Source: JABCPE02 sp963516475 (GTDB lineage: Bacteria > Bacteroidota > Bacteroidia > Flavobacteriales > Weeksellaceae). Taken from it: a DNA stretch of 64,000 bases. The DNA lies in NCBI GenBank assembly GCA_963516475.1, contig CAUQBR010000001.1, positions 248,001-312,000 of the forward strand, read 5' to 3'. Below the pieces are notes generated by a model. That model was not told the origin of the DNA and made no database searches. It saw nothing but the letters and a program-made list of their open reading frames with translations. The translations under genes and the position numbers were made by a program. This document shows, piece after piece, positions 8,765-16,483 of this stretch. Numbering within the stretch: the stretch's first letter is position 1; every line of letters starts with the position of its first letter.

Positions 8765-10315
8765 ATGGTACAAAAAGAAACATTATCATCTCTCACGCAT
8801 GGAAATTTTGCAAAAGAACTGTCTATTTCTCAGGGGAAAGTTCCTCCTAATGCAGTGGAATTTGAAAAACTTGTAATCGGGACTTTTTTGATTGATAAGA
8901 AAGGCTTAGACCACTCCATAGACTTGCTAAAACCAGAGGTTTTCTACGATCCAAGACATCAGGAAATTTTCAGAGCGATTCTAAAACTCTATGAAAACAA
9001 CCATCCTGTGGATATGGTGACCGTAATTCAGGAGCTGAAACGCACCGAAAAACTCAGCCTAGCAGGAGGCGACCACTACATCATAGACCTCACCACAGCT
9101 GTGAGCTCTTCGGCACATATAGAATATCATGTGAGAATCATTTTGGAGAAATACATTCTCCGCTCACTTATCAATGTTTCTGCCAATGTTATTGACAATT
9201 CTTACAAAGAATCTACCGATGTTTTCGAGCTTTTGGATAAAGCCGAACAAGGTTTCTTTGAAATTACAAACGGAACCATCAAAAAAGGTTTCGATACGGC
9301 TAACTCTTTGGTAAAGGAAGCCATCGACAAAATCAAAGCTCTAAAAGACAAAGAAGGACTCTCTGGTATTCCTTCGGGCTTTAGGGATGTTGATAAAGAA
9401 ACTGGTGGCTGGCAGAATTCTGACCTCATCATCATCGCTGCCCGTCCTGCGATGGGTAAAACGGCTTTCCTGCTTTCCATGGCAAGAAATATTGCCGTTC
9501 AGCATCAAATTCCAATGGCGCTTTTCTCATTAGAGATGGCTTCTGTACAGCTCATCACAAGGATGATCGCCTCCGAAACGGGCATTTCATCCGAAAAACT
9601 AAGAAAAGGACAAATGAGCGATGAAGAATGGCAAAGGCTGTTTAATAATGTATCTGAGCTGGAAAATGCTCCTCTTTATATAGATGAAACTCCAGCGCTT
9701 TCTGTATTTGATTTTAGGGCTAAATGCCGAAGACTCGTAATGCAGCATGGCGTGAAAATCATCATGGTGGATTATCTCCAGCTGATGACCGCAAATAATG
9801 GAGGAAAAGGCTCAGGAAACAGAGAGCAGGAAATTGCTACTATTTCGCGTTCCCTAAAAGCCATCGCAAAAGAACTTAATGTCCCTGTAATTGCTCTTTC
9901 TCAGTTATCCAGAAGTGTGGAAAGCAGACCTAACAAACGCCCACAGCTTTCGGATTTGAGGGAGTCAGGAGCGATAGAACAGGATGCCGATATCGTTTCT
10001 TTCCTCTTCCGTCCTGAATATTACAAAATAGAAAACTGGGAAGATGGAAGTCCATCTGCTGGGCAGGCAGAACTCATCATTGGGAAACACAGGAACGGTG
10101 CTGTTACAGATGTAAGACTTTCGTTCCAATCAAGTTTGGCCAAATTCTCGGATTTGGATTTATTTGGAACTAATGAGCAGTCTTCTTATGTTCAGCCAAA
10201 TCAGAATGCTTTTGAAAACCTCCGAGTAAGCATAGATCCTGCTGCTGCATTTGATTTACCTAAAAACAGCCTTTCTGCTTCATCTATGAACGATGAAGAT
10301 GATATGCCTTTCTAA
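8765..10315 (+). CDS. dnaB: Replicative DNA helicase DnaB
   Basis: Hexameric 5'-3' helicase that unwinds DNA ahead of the replisome. 516 residues. The N-terminal DnaB domain (about 30-135; PPNAVEFEKLVIGTFL) is followed by a linker and the RecA-like domain. Walker A is ARPAMGKT at about residues 226-233, Walker B-like IIMVDYLQLM near 335, and the arginine-rich LSQLSRSVESRPNKRP motif follows. No intein is present. The C-terminal tail is low-complexity, as in other Bacteroidota DnaBs. Followed four bases later by rnhA. Confidence 0.97.
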   Translation: MVQKETLSSLTHGNFAKELSISQGKVPPNAVEFEKLVIGTFLIDKKGLDHSIDLLKPEVFYDPRHQEIFRAILKLYENNHPVDMVTVIQELKRTEKLSLAGGDHYIIDLTTAVSSSAHIEYHVRIILEKYILRSLINVSANVIDNSYKESTDVFELLDKAEQGFFEITNGTIKKGFDTANSLVKEAIDKIKALKDKEGLSGIPSGFRDVDKETGGWQNSDLIIIAARPAMGKTAFLLSMARNIAVQHQIPMALFSLEMASVQLITRMIASETGISSEKLRKGQMSDEEWQRLFNNVSELENAPLYIDETPALSVFDFRAKCRRLVMQHGVKIIMVDYLQLMTANNGGKGSGNREQEIATISRSLKAIAKELNVPVIALSQLSRSVESRPNKRPQLSDLRESGAIEQDADIVSFLFRPEYYKIENWEDGSPSAGQAELIIGKHRNGAVTDVRLSFQSSLAKFSDLDLFGTNEQSSYVQPNQNAFENLRVSIDPAAAFDLPKNSLSASSMNDEDDMPF

Positions 10316-10319
10316 AAAT

Positions 10320-10799
10320 ATGAAGATAGAAATCTATACCGATGGGGCGTGTAGTGGCAACCCTGGCAAAGGTGGCTATGGTATCATTATGCAAGCACCT
10401 GAAAAAAACTATGAGAAATGCTTTTCGGAAGGTTTTCGGCTGACAACCAACAACCGAATGGAACTTCTCGCGGTAATCACTGCTCTGGAAAACCTCAAAG
10501 AAGAAGGGCACGATATTCATATCTTTATCGACAGTAAGTATGTAGCCGATGCGGTAAATAAAAACTGGATATTTGGCTGGATAAAAAAAGGCTTTAAAAA
10601 TGTAAAAAATCCTGACCTGTGGCGAAAATTTATCCCGCTTTTCAGTAAGTACAAACCTACTTTCCACTGGATAAAAGGCCACGCAGGACATCCACAAAAT
10701 GAAAGAGCTGACCAGCTCGCTGTAGCAGCATCGCAAAAGGAAAATCTACTGATAGATACTTTCTTCGAAAAGGAAGAAGAAAATCTTTTTTCGGAATAA
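10320..10799 (+). CDS. rnhA: Ribonuclease HI
   Basis: Endonuclease degrading the RNA strand of RNA-DNA hybrids, for example R-loops and Okazaki primers. The start at 10320 (MKIEIYTDGACSGNPG) is chosen over the upstream in-frame ATG at 10293, which lies inside dnaB. 159 residues. The four acidic catalytic residues are visible: D in IYTDGACSG, E in NNRMELLAV, D in IFIDSKYV and D in NERADQLA. The KGHAGHPQNERAD motif is standard. Four bases downstream of dnaB, so the two replication genes are probably co-transcribed. Confidence 0.95.
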   Translation: MKIEIYTDGACSGNPGKGGYGIIMQAPEKNYEKCFSEGFRLTTNNRMELLAVITALENLKEEGHDIHIFIDSKYVADAVNKNWIFGWIKKGFKNVKNPDLWRKFIPLFSKYKPTFHWIKGHAGHPQNERADQLAVAASQKENLLIDTFFEKEEENLFSE

Positions 10800-10826
10800 A
10801 AAAACACCCAGATTATATTCTGGGAG
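10800..10826 (-). terminator. Terminator for head-GIN gene
   Basis: Stem CCCAGA/TCTGGG (10807-10812, 10819-10824) with an A run on its left, which reads as a U run for minus-strand transcription. It may also end rnhA transcripts weakly. Confidence 0.6.
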
Positions 10827-10833
10827 CTTAATT

Positions 10834-11502
10834 TTATTTAAACTCTATAACTCCGCCTACTACTTTTTTTACATTTCTTTGTTTCGGGTTGCCGTGGATT
10901 TCTATTCTTCCCCCTGCTCTCACGGTGGCATTTACAGCTTTAGAAGCGTAGGCTTCTGCCTTTCCGCCTGCATTTACAGTTACAGAAACATTTTCTCCCT
11001 CGTTGTCATCGCCTTTGTATTTTGCGCCAGAATTCATCACGATTTCCTGAATATCTGCATTTCCTGAAAGCTCTACTTCACCGCCTGAATTTCCTCTTAC
11101 ATTCAGCTGGTCGACATCTACTCTCATTTGGATTTTAGAACCTTCATTAGCTGTGAGTTTCAGCAAGTTGGTTTTCAATACATCATGAGAAGTAATTTCA
11201 GAACCTTGGCTCGCTTGAATATCGCTAAGGTCATTGTAATAAACCTTTACTTTAACATCATCTCCTTGCAGGAGTTTCATAGTTTGGGTACGGATTTTTA
11301 GTTCTCCGTTTTTATTGATTACTTGGATTTTCGAACTGCCATCGCCTATGATTTCCACTTTGTTTTTCTTGGATTCTATAAGCTCTACGGAAATTCTGTC
11401 ATACACTTTCAGAGAAATAAAGTCGCCGACATTTCTATCATTTTGTGCAAAAGAAAATACCACACTAAAAAGGAATAAAATTCCTGATAATAAATTTTTC
11501 AT
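10834..11502 (-). CDS. Secreted head-GIN domain protein (DUF2807)
   Basis: 222 residues with a signal peptide (hydrophobic 3-18, cleavage after FSFAQ). The rest is a right-handed beta-helix-like run of short strands with repeated G/N/S turns (SEITSHDVLKTNLLKLTANEGSKIQ), the pattern of the putative auto-transporter adhesin head-GIN family. Such proteins are abundant in Bacteroidota; their role is not established. Probably periplasmic or surface exposed. Only one strand-rich domain is seen and no anchor. Confidence 0.85.
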   Translation of the reverse strand: MKNLLSGILFLFSVVFSFAQNDRNVGDFISLKVYDRISVELIESKKNKVEIIGDGSSKIQVINKNGELKIRTQTMKLLQGDDVKVKVYYNDLSDIQASQGSEITSHDVLKTNLLKLTANEGSKIQMRVDVDQLNVRGNSGGEVELSGNADIQEIVMNSGAKYKGDDNEGENVSVTVNAGGKAEAYASKAVNATVRAGGRIEIHGNPKQRNVKKVVGGVIEFK

Positions 11503-11566
11503 TATGTTTGATTTTTCTATTAGAACGAAAAAAATGAACTTTCATTATGTTTTTAAATAAAAATAT

Positions 11567-11923
11567 CTATTCTACTACAGAATAATCCGTTATTCCAAAT
11601 CTATTTCCAAACGGATCTTCAAACTCAACAGCATATCCTGTTCTTATTTTGAAAGGTTCTGATAAAAATTTAATTCCGCTTTCTTTCATTTGCTGATATT
11701 TATGATTTACATCATCTACTTCAAACCATATTGTCTGTTTCAAATCTTTAAATTTGTTTTTATCTTTTAATATTATTGCCGCTTCTTCACCATCAACACT
11801 GAATGCTACCATTCCCATATCCGAAAAATCAAACTTTACTTTTAATCCCAAGTTATTTTCATAATATTTTTTTGCCATTTCCAAGTCATCAACTGGAATA
11901 AAAAAGTTATCATATTTTTTCAT
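11567..11923 (-). CDS. VOC-family (glyoxalase/bleomycin-resistance fold) protein
   Basis: 118 residues, one VOC module of two beta-alpha-beta-beta-beta repeats. It begins KYDNFFIPVDDLEMAKKYYENNLG, typical of the fold, and ends with the FEDPFGNRFGITD motif common in glyoxalase-like proteins. The specific substrate cannot be assigned; members include lyases, dioxygenases and drug-binding proteins. It stands alone between the head-GIN gene and fabG on the same strand. Confidence 0.88.
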   Translation of the reverse strand: MKKYDNFFIPVDDLEMAKKYYENNLGLKVKFDFSDMGMVAFSVDGEEAAIILKDKNKFKDLKQTIWFEVDDVNHKYQQMKESGIKFLSEPFKIRTGYAVEFEDPFGNRFGITDYSVVE

Positions 11924-11948
11924 TGTGTTTATTTTTTAGTTAAAACGA

Positions 11949-11978
11949 AAAAAAGACTTTCTTCGTGAAAGTCTTTTG
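11949..11978 (-). terminator. Terminator after fabG
   Basis: Perfect 11-bp stem AAAAGACTTTC / GAAAGTCTTTT (11951-11961, 11967-11977) with a five-base loop, followed on the minus strand by further T residues. Confidence 0.88.
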
Positions 11979-11985
11979 TAATATT

Positions 11986-12729
11986 TTAAGTAAGCATACC
12001 GCCATCTACATTGATAACCTGTCCTGTAACATAGGAAGATAAGTCACTCGCCAAGAATAGGCATGTATTGGCTACATCAGTGGTCTGCCCTCCTCTCTTT
12101 AACGGGATGGCATCTCTCCAGCCTTGTACCACTTCTGGACTTAGTTTAGCTGTCATTTCTGTTTCTATGAAACCTGGCGCCACGGCGTTGCAACGGATGT
12201 TTCTAGAACCAAGCTCCAAAGCAACAGATTTAGAAAATCCGATAACACCAGCTTTAGACGCTGCGTAGTTTGCCTGCCCTGCGTTTCCTTTAACACCTAC
12301 CACAGATGCCATGTTGATAATAGACCCTGTTCTTGCTTTCATCATAGGTTTGATGGCCGCTTTTGTAAGGTTGAATACAGAATCCAAATTCACTTTCATG
12401 ATGATGTCCCACTCCTCTTTGCTCATTCTAAGGAGAAGATTGTCTCGGGTAATTCCTGCATTATTCACAAGGATATCTATCTGCCCGAAGTCTGCGATAA
12501 CATCGTCTATCAGTTTCTGAGCCTCATCAAAATCGGCAGCGTTAGAGTGGTATTCTTTAGCTGTAGTGATTTTATTTAGGTCTGCTTCTACTTGTTTTGC
12601 TAAGTCATCTGGACCGATGTGGGAGAATGCTATTTTAGCTCCCTGCTCTGCAAAAACTTCTGCTATTCTTTTTCCGATACCTGTAGCCGCACCTGTGATG
12701 AGAGCTACTTTTCCTTCTAATAATTTCAT
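11986..12729 (-). CDS. fabG: 3-oxoacyl-[acyl-carrier-protein] reductase
   Basis: NADPH-dependent reduction of beta-ketoacyl-ACP in fatty-acid elongation, cytoplasmic. 247 residues, standard for FabG. The nucleotide-binding TGAATGIG lies at residues 12-19, NNAG near 87-90, and the catalytic triad S...YxxxK in NMASVVG...YAASKAG. The C-terminal GQVINVDGGM is the usual FabG ending. Immediately upstream is the AT-rich island, whose possible extended effector frame ends four bases before the fabG start. Confidence 0.95.
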   Translation of the reverse strand: MKLLEGKVALITGAATGIGKRIAEVFAEQGAKIAFSHIGPDDLAKQVEADLNKITTAKEYHSNAADFDEAQKLIDDVIADFGQIDILVNNAGITRDNLLLRMSKEEWDIIMKVNLDSVFNLTKAAIKPMMKARTGSIINMASVVGVKGNAGQANYAASKAGVIGFSKSVALELGSRNIRCNAVAPGFIETEMTAKLSPEVVQGWRDAIPLKRGGQTTDVANTCLFLASDLSSYVTGQVINVDGGMLT

Positions 12730-12855
12730 ATTCTTATTTATTATTTTTTATTATTTTTTTATCTGAACTGTCCACTTTATTTACATCATGCCTAATTTCT
12801 TTCTTAGAAATTTGATATATACTATCAATCTTTTTATTCATTAATTTCTCATTTA

Positions 12856-14544
12856 TTATATAATTGCCCTTATCATTTGATTTTTTTGAGAGAATAACCA
12901 ACATATAATTACAAAAATGCTTATATAACCAATTAAAAAAAGATACCAATACTGTTTTAATTTTTCCAATCCTTTTGTAGAAACAAGCATTAATAAGACA
13001 AAAATAGATATTGAGGTTCCGAAAATTGTAATAAATAATAATGATTCTACAAAAGATTCTATAAACTTAAAAGCCCCTATTGAACCTACTATAAATGAAA
13101 TAATCGCTGTAAAAACAGTTATAATTTCTATTGATTTTTTTTCATCTGTTTTTATTTTATTTTCTATTTCTTTAATATAAATTTGATTTCTTTTTTGTTT
13201 TAAATCATTAAAATCTTTTTCTAATTTATTTATAATTCTTTCATTTTCAAAAATACTTAAAGGAAGTGAAAATGCTGATGGATGATATACTGAAATACCT
13301 TGTATATTAATTAAGCAATCTTTCTTGTCAAAATCATATAACCTATTAAACACTCTTTTTGCCCACTCAAATTTATTTCTGCAAACATCTAATATTTTCT
13401 GGTAATCATCTATTTTTATATTATCTAAATTATCCTTTTTATTTGCCTGCTCAATAAGATAGGTTAAATACTTATAATGAATAAAAAAGTTATTATTATT
13501 AGCCTCTTTATGCTTTTTTGTTATTTTTTTATACTCTCTATTTATTAATTCTTCTTCTACATCAGATTTAACTAAAAGAGAAAATAGATTATTAAAATAA
13601 TATAGTTCATTCTTTATTCTTATTGATTCATCCAATCTTTGTACATCATCTTGTAGTTTCTTTAATTCATCTATATTCTCATCTATATCCTTATAATATT
13701 TTATTTTTAAATATATGTCATAAGAATTTAGATCTCTCTTATCTTTATTTCTTATAATAGATAAATAATCTGATTCTCTTGCTTTTTCTTCAAAATAATG
13801 ATATTCTATTTTATTTATCCAGTCTTTATAATAAGAATAATAAGGCTCTCCTATTTTAATTTTTTCATCTAAATTTACTATATTATCATTAAATATATAC
13901 TTCTCTGAATAATTTATATTATCATATTTTTGTAATTTCAACCTATTGTATTTCTTTCGCTTAAGCCATTTATATTCCAAAAATTTAAGCTTAGCTTCAA
14001 GAATATTTAAATTTTTAAAAGGCTTTTTGTTATGTCTCTCTTTTACTCTAATATTTAATTTAGAAAGTTTCTCATAATATTCTATGTTATCAACTATGGA
14101 ATAATCCAAAATAAAAAGATTACAATATTCACATAATTCATAAAGAAGTTCATTATTTGTTTCAATAAAAGTTTGCCTTTGATAAACAAGATGATTTGAT
14201 ACAAAAGTAAAATGATAAATAATGGTAAAAAACTCTGATAGTATTTTTTTTACTTCCTGAAAAATATTATTTGTATTTTCATTGAAAAATTTAAAAAGAT
14301 CTACATTATCTGCTAATTGATTTTCTATTTTGTTTAAATATTCAGAATATATAGTTTCTATTTCTTCCGGTAATTTTTCATTAAAGCCTATAAAATCACC
14401 TTTAATAATAAATATTACAATTTTATTTATCTCCTCTTCAATAAATTTTTGATAATCTATATAAGATACTCCCCAACTCTTATAACTACCAAGATAAAAA
14501 TAATATTTATATATTTTACGATAAAAAGATTCTATAATATCCAT
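12856..14544 (-). CDS. Large membrane-anchored protein of unknown family, partner of Panacea antitoxin
   Basis: 562 residues, not recognised. The first ~450 residues are predicted soluble, helical and very rich in K, E, N, I, Y and D, with coiled-coil-like stretches around 290-330 and 425-455. Three hydrophobic segments follow (about 465-490, 495-520 and 530-550), so it looks like a cytoplasmic domain anchored by a C-terminal membrane unit. It lies 24 bases after the Panacea gene on the same strand, and both are far more AT-rich than the neighbouring core genes, suggesting horizontal acquisition. By context it may be the toxin/effector of the pair. A one-base shift in the T7 run at 12881-12887 would add about 50 hydrophilic residues ending at 12734. 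Confidence 0.75.
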   Translation of the reverse strand: MDIIESFYRKIYKYYFYLGSYKSWGVSYIDYQKFIEEEINKIVIFIIKGDFIGFNEKLPEEIETIYSEYLNKIENQLADNVDLFKFFNENTNNIFQEVKKILSEFFTIIYHFTFVSNHLVYQRQTFIETNNELLYELCEYCNLFILDYSIVDNIEYYEKLSKLNIRVKERHNKKPFKNLNILEAKLKFLEYKWLKRKKYNRLKLQKYDNINYSEKYIFNDNIVNLDEKIKIGEPYYSYYKDWINKIEYHYFEEKARESDYLSIIRNKDKRDLNSYDIYLKIKYYKDIDENIDELKKLQDDVQRLDESIRIKNELYYFNNLFSLLVKSDVEEELINREYKKITKKHKEANNNNFFIHYKYLTYLIEQANKKDNLDNIKIDDYQKILDVCRNKFEWAKRVFNRLYDFDKKDCLINIQGISVYHPSAFSLPLSIFENERIINKLEKDFNDLKQKRNQIYIKEIENKIKTDEKKSIEIITVFTAIISFIVGSIGAFKFIESFVESLLFITIFGTSISIFVLLMLVSTKGLEKLKQYWYLFLIGYISIFVIICWLFSQKNQMIRAII

Positions 14545-14568
14545 AAATTCAATTCCAAAACAGAAAAC

Positions 14569-15090
14569 TTATATAAAATAAAACTTTTCTTCTTTAATTA
14601 TTTCTTCTTTTGGAATTTCTCTTTTAGCAGAATTATTAGCTAATGCTTTATTATAATTAGTAATCCAAGAAGAATATTTATGTGTTAAATCTACAAGCTG
14701 TGATGCAGAATAAGTTATGATTTTATCATTAATTTGCTTAAGTTTTTCAATACAAATATCTACTATATTCTTATATTCTGCGATTTCATCATTATTTGAA
14801 GATAAATTTGATATTTTTAAAGATTCCTTATCTATAATCTCTGGAGTATTCTTAAAAAAATTATACACATCATCTTCTACAGGACCAAATGGCATGGCAT
14901 AATAATTATTAAAAACCTTCTCAAGAAGGTTATCTTCCTCATCAAGATTCACAGTAGAAAGTAAAAAAAATAACTTTAATGATTTTAACATACTTAAATC
15001 ATTTGTTTCTTTATTTGATGAACTATTAGTATACCACTTATGTAACTCTAATAATACATATTTAGTCACATTTTCCTTTATTTTATCCAT
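14569..15090 (-). CDS. Panacea-domain (SocA-like, DUF4065) antitoxin candidate
   Basis: 173 residues. The pattern fits the Panacea domain: an N-terminal helix bundle with LKLFFLL near 38-44, the hallmark FGPVEDDVYNFFK at 68-80, and LVDLTHKYSSWITNYN at 132-147, matching the conserved GPV..VY and L(T/S)H..S.W signatures. Panacea proteins are known as versatile antitoxins that neutralise unrelated toxins encoded next to them, and relatives (SocA) act as proteolytic adaptors. The gene precedes the 562-residue membrane protein with a 24-base gap, consistent with an antitoxin-first operon. Composition is very low GC. An alternative is a phage-derived Gp-type protein of the same family. Confidence 0.8.
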   Translation of the reverse strand: MDKIKENVTKYVLLELHKWYTNSSSNKETNDLSMLKSLKLFFLLSTVNLDEEDNLLEKVFNNYYAMPFGPVEDDVYNFFKNTPEIIDKESLKISNLSSNNDEIAEYKNIVDICIEKLKQINDKIITYSASQLVDLTHKYSSWITNYNKALANNSAKREIPKEEIIKEEKFYFI

Positions 15091-15116
15091 TTTATTAGAA
15101 AAATTATTCTCATTTG

Positions 15117-15124
15117 CAAAGATA
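15117..15124 (-). promoter_or_regulatory. Minus-7 element for the Panacea operon
   Basis: On the minus strand TATCTTTG matches TAnnTTTG, 26 bases before the antitoxin ATG. No good minus-33 TTTG was found at 19-21 bases upstream. Confidence 0.45.
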
Positions 15125-15145
15125 AGTTATTTTTTTCTAAATAAA

Positions 15146-15820
15146 TTAATTATCCTTATTCACCACCAAAACCATTTCGCCTTTCAGTGTTTTACTTTTG
15201 GAAAATTCTATGAGTTCTTCTATGGTTCCGCGTTTGGTTTCTTCAAATTTTTTGGAAATTTCTCGGCTGAGGCTGATTTTCGTTCCCTCTCCGAAAAACT
15301 CCTTTATCTGCTCCAGCGTGGTGTTTATCTTGTGCGGACTTTCGTAGAGGACTATCGTTTTTTTCTCCTCCGCCAGCTGTTTTAGTTTGGTCTGTCTTCC
15401 CTTTTTCTGTGGTAGAAAACCCACGAACAAAAACTCATTATTAGGCAGTCCAGAAACCACCAGCGCCGGCACGAAAGCCGTAGCACCAGGCAGACACTGC
15501 ATTTCCACCTCGTTATCCGCACATGCCTTTGCCAGCAGATATCCAGGGTCAGAAATTCCAGGCGTTCCCGCATCAGTAATGATGGCGATGTTCTGACCAT
15601 TTTTCAGGTCTTCTATCACTTTAAGTGTCGCTTGATGTTCATTGTGTAAGTGATATGATTTCAATGGTTTAGAAATTTCAAAATGTTTCAATAAAATTCC
15701 CGAAGTCCGTGTATCTTCGCAAAGAATATAGTCTACTTCTTTCAAAATTTTTACTGCCCGAAAAGTCATATCTTCCAGATTGCCAATAGGCGTAGGAACA
15801 AAATAAAGTATACCACTCAT
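15146..15820 (-). CDS. rsmI: 16S rRNA (cytidine-1402-2'-O)-methyltransferase
   Basis: SAM-dependent methyltransferase modifying C1402 in the ribosomal decoding centre. 224 residues, normal for the shorter flavobacterial RsmI. It begins ILYFVPTPIGNLEDMTFRA, the family signature, and has CEDTRTSGILLKHF, TDAGTPGISDPG (the SAM-binding loop) and LYESPHKINTTLEQI. Divergent from tdk; on its other side is the acquired Panacea island. Confidence 0.95.
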   Translation of the reverse strand: MSGILYFVPTPIGNLEDMTFRAVKILKEVDYILCEDTRTSGILLKHFEISKPLKSYHLHNEHQATLKVIEDLKNGQNIAIITDAGTPGISDPGYLLAKACADNEVEMQCLPGATAFVPALVVSGLPNNEFLFVGFLPQKKGRQTKLKQLAEEKKTIVLYESPHKINTTLEQIKEFFGEGTKISLSREISKKFEETKRGTIEELIEFSKSKTLKGEMVLVVNKDN

Positions 15821-15898
15821 AAATTCTTTTATTAAAATTGTTTAAATTTGGGATTTAATTTTGAATTTTTCACATCAAAATCAAAAGGCTAATTTACA

Positions 15899-16483
15899 AT
15901 GTTTTTAGAAAATACAATCAATCACGCCAAACAAAGCGGCTGGATGGAGGTTATCTGCGGTTCTATGTTTTCTGGAAAAACCGAGGAACTCATCAGAAGG
16001 CTCCGCCGTGCAGAGATGGCTGGACAGCAGGTAGAAATCTTCAAACCAAAGCTGGACAACCGCTATGCCGATGAAGAGGTGGTCTCTCACAACCAAAATA
16101 AAATAAAAAGCACTCCCGTAGAAACTCCCGATGAGATTCTACTCCTTGGGTCTAACTGTGATGTGGTGGGCATAGACGAGGCGCAGTTTTTCGATGAAAG
16201 CATTGTAGAAATAGCCAATCAACTGGCGAACAACGGCGTTCGTGTGGTAATTGCTGGGCTGGATATGGACTACATGGGAAGACCTTTCGGGCCGATGCCC
16301 AACCTGATGGCTACGGCAGAATATGTAACGAAAGTCCACGCCATCTGCAAGAAAACAGGGAACTTGGCCAATTATTCCATGAGAACCTCAGGGAGTGATG
16401 ATTTGGTACAATTAGGAGAAACTGACAGCTACGAGGCTGTGAGCAGAAAAGTTTTTACAGAAGAAGTTTTGAATAAAAAATAA
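15899..16483 (+). CDS. tdk: Thymidine kinase
   Basis: Salvage phosphorylation of thymidine to dTMP. 194 residues, type II tetrameric kinase. P-loop GSMFSGKTEELIRR at about 22-35, Walker B-like VVGIDEAQFFD near 85-95 (catalytic E), lasso-loop GLDMDYMGRPFGPM. Only some of the usual zinc-binding cysteines are seen (C near 22 and AICKKTGN); the second CxxC pair typical of many TKs is absent here, as in a number of Bacteroidota sequences. The stop overlaps the murF-alr ATG by one base. Confidence 0.94.
   Translation: MFLENTINHAKQSGWMEVICGSMFSGKTEELIRRLRRAEMAGQQVEIFKPKLDNRYADEEVVSHNQNKIKSTPVETPDEILLLGSNCDVVGIDEAQFFDESIVEIANQLANNGVRVVIAGLDMDYMGRPFGPMPNLMATAEYVTKVHAICKKTGNLANYSMRTSGSDDLVQLGETDSYEAVSRKVFTEEVLNKK

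Noticed and set aside
10284..10736. A 150-codon minus-strand open frame over rnhA
   Set aside because: Antisense to the clearly catalytic RNase HI frame; composition is not protein-like.
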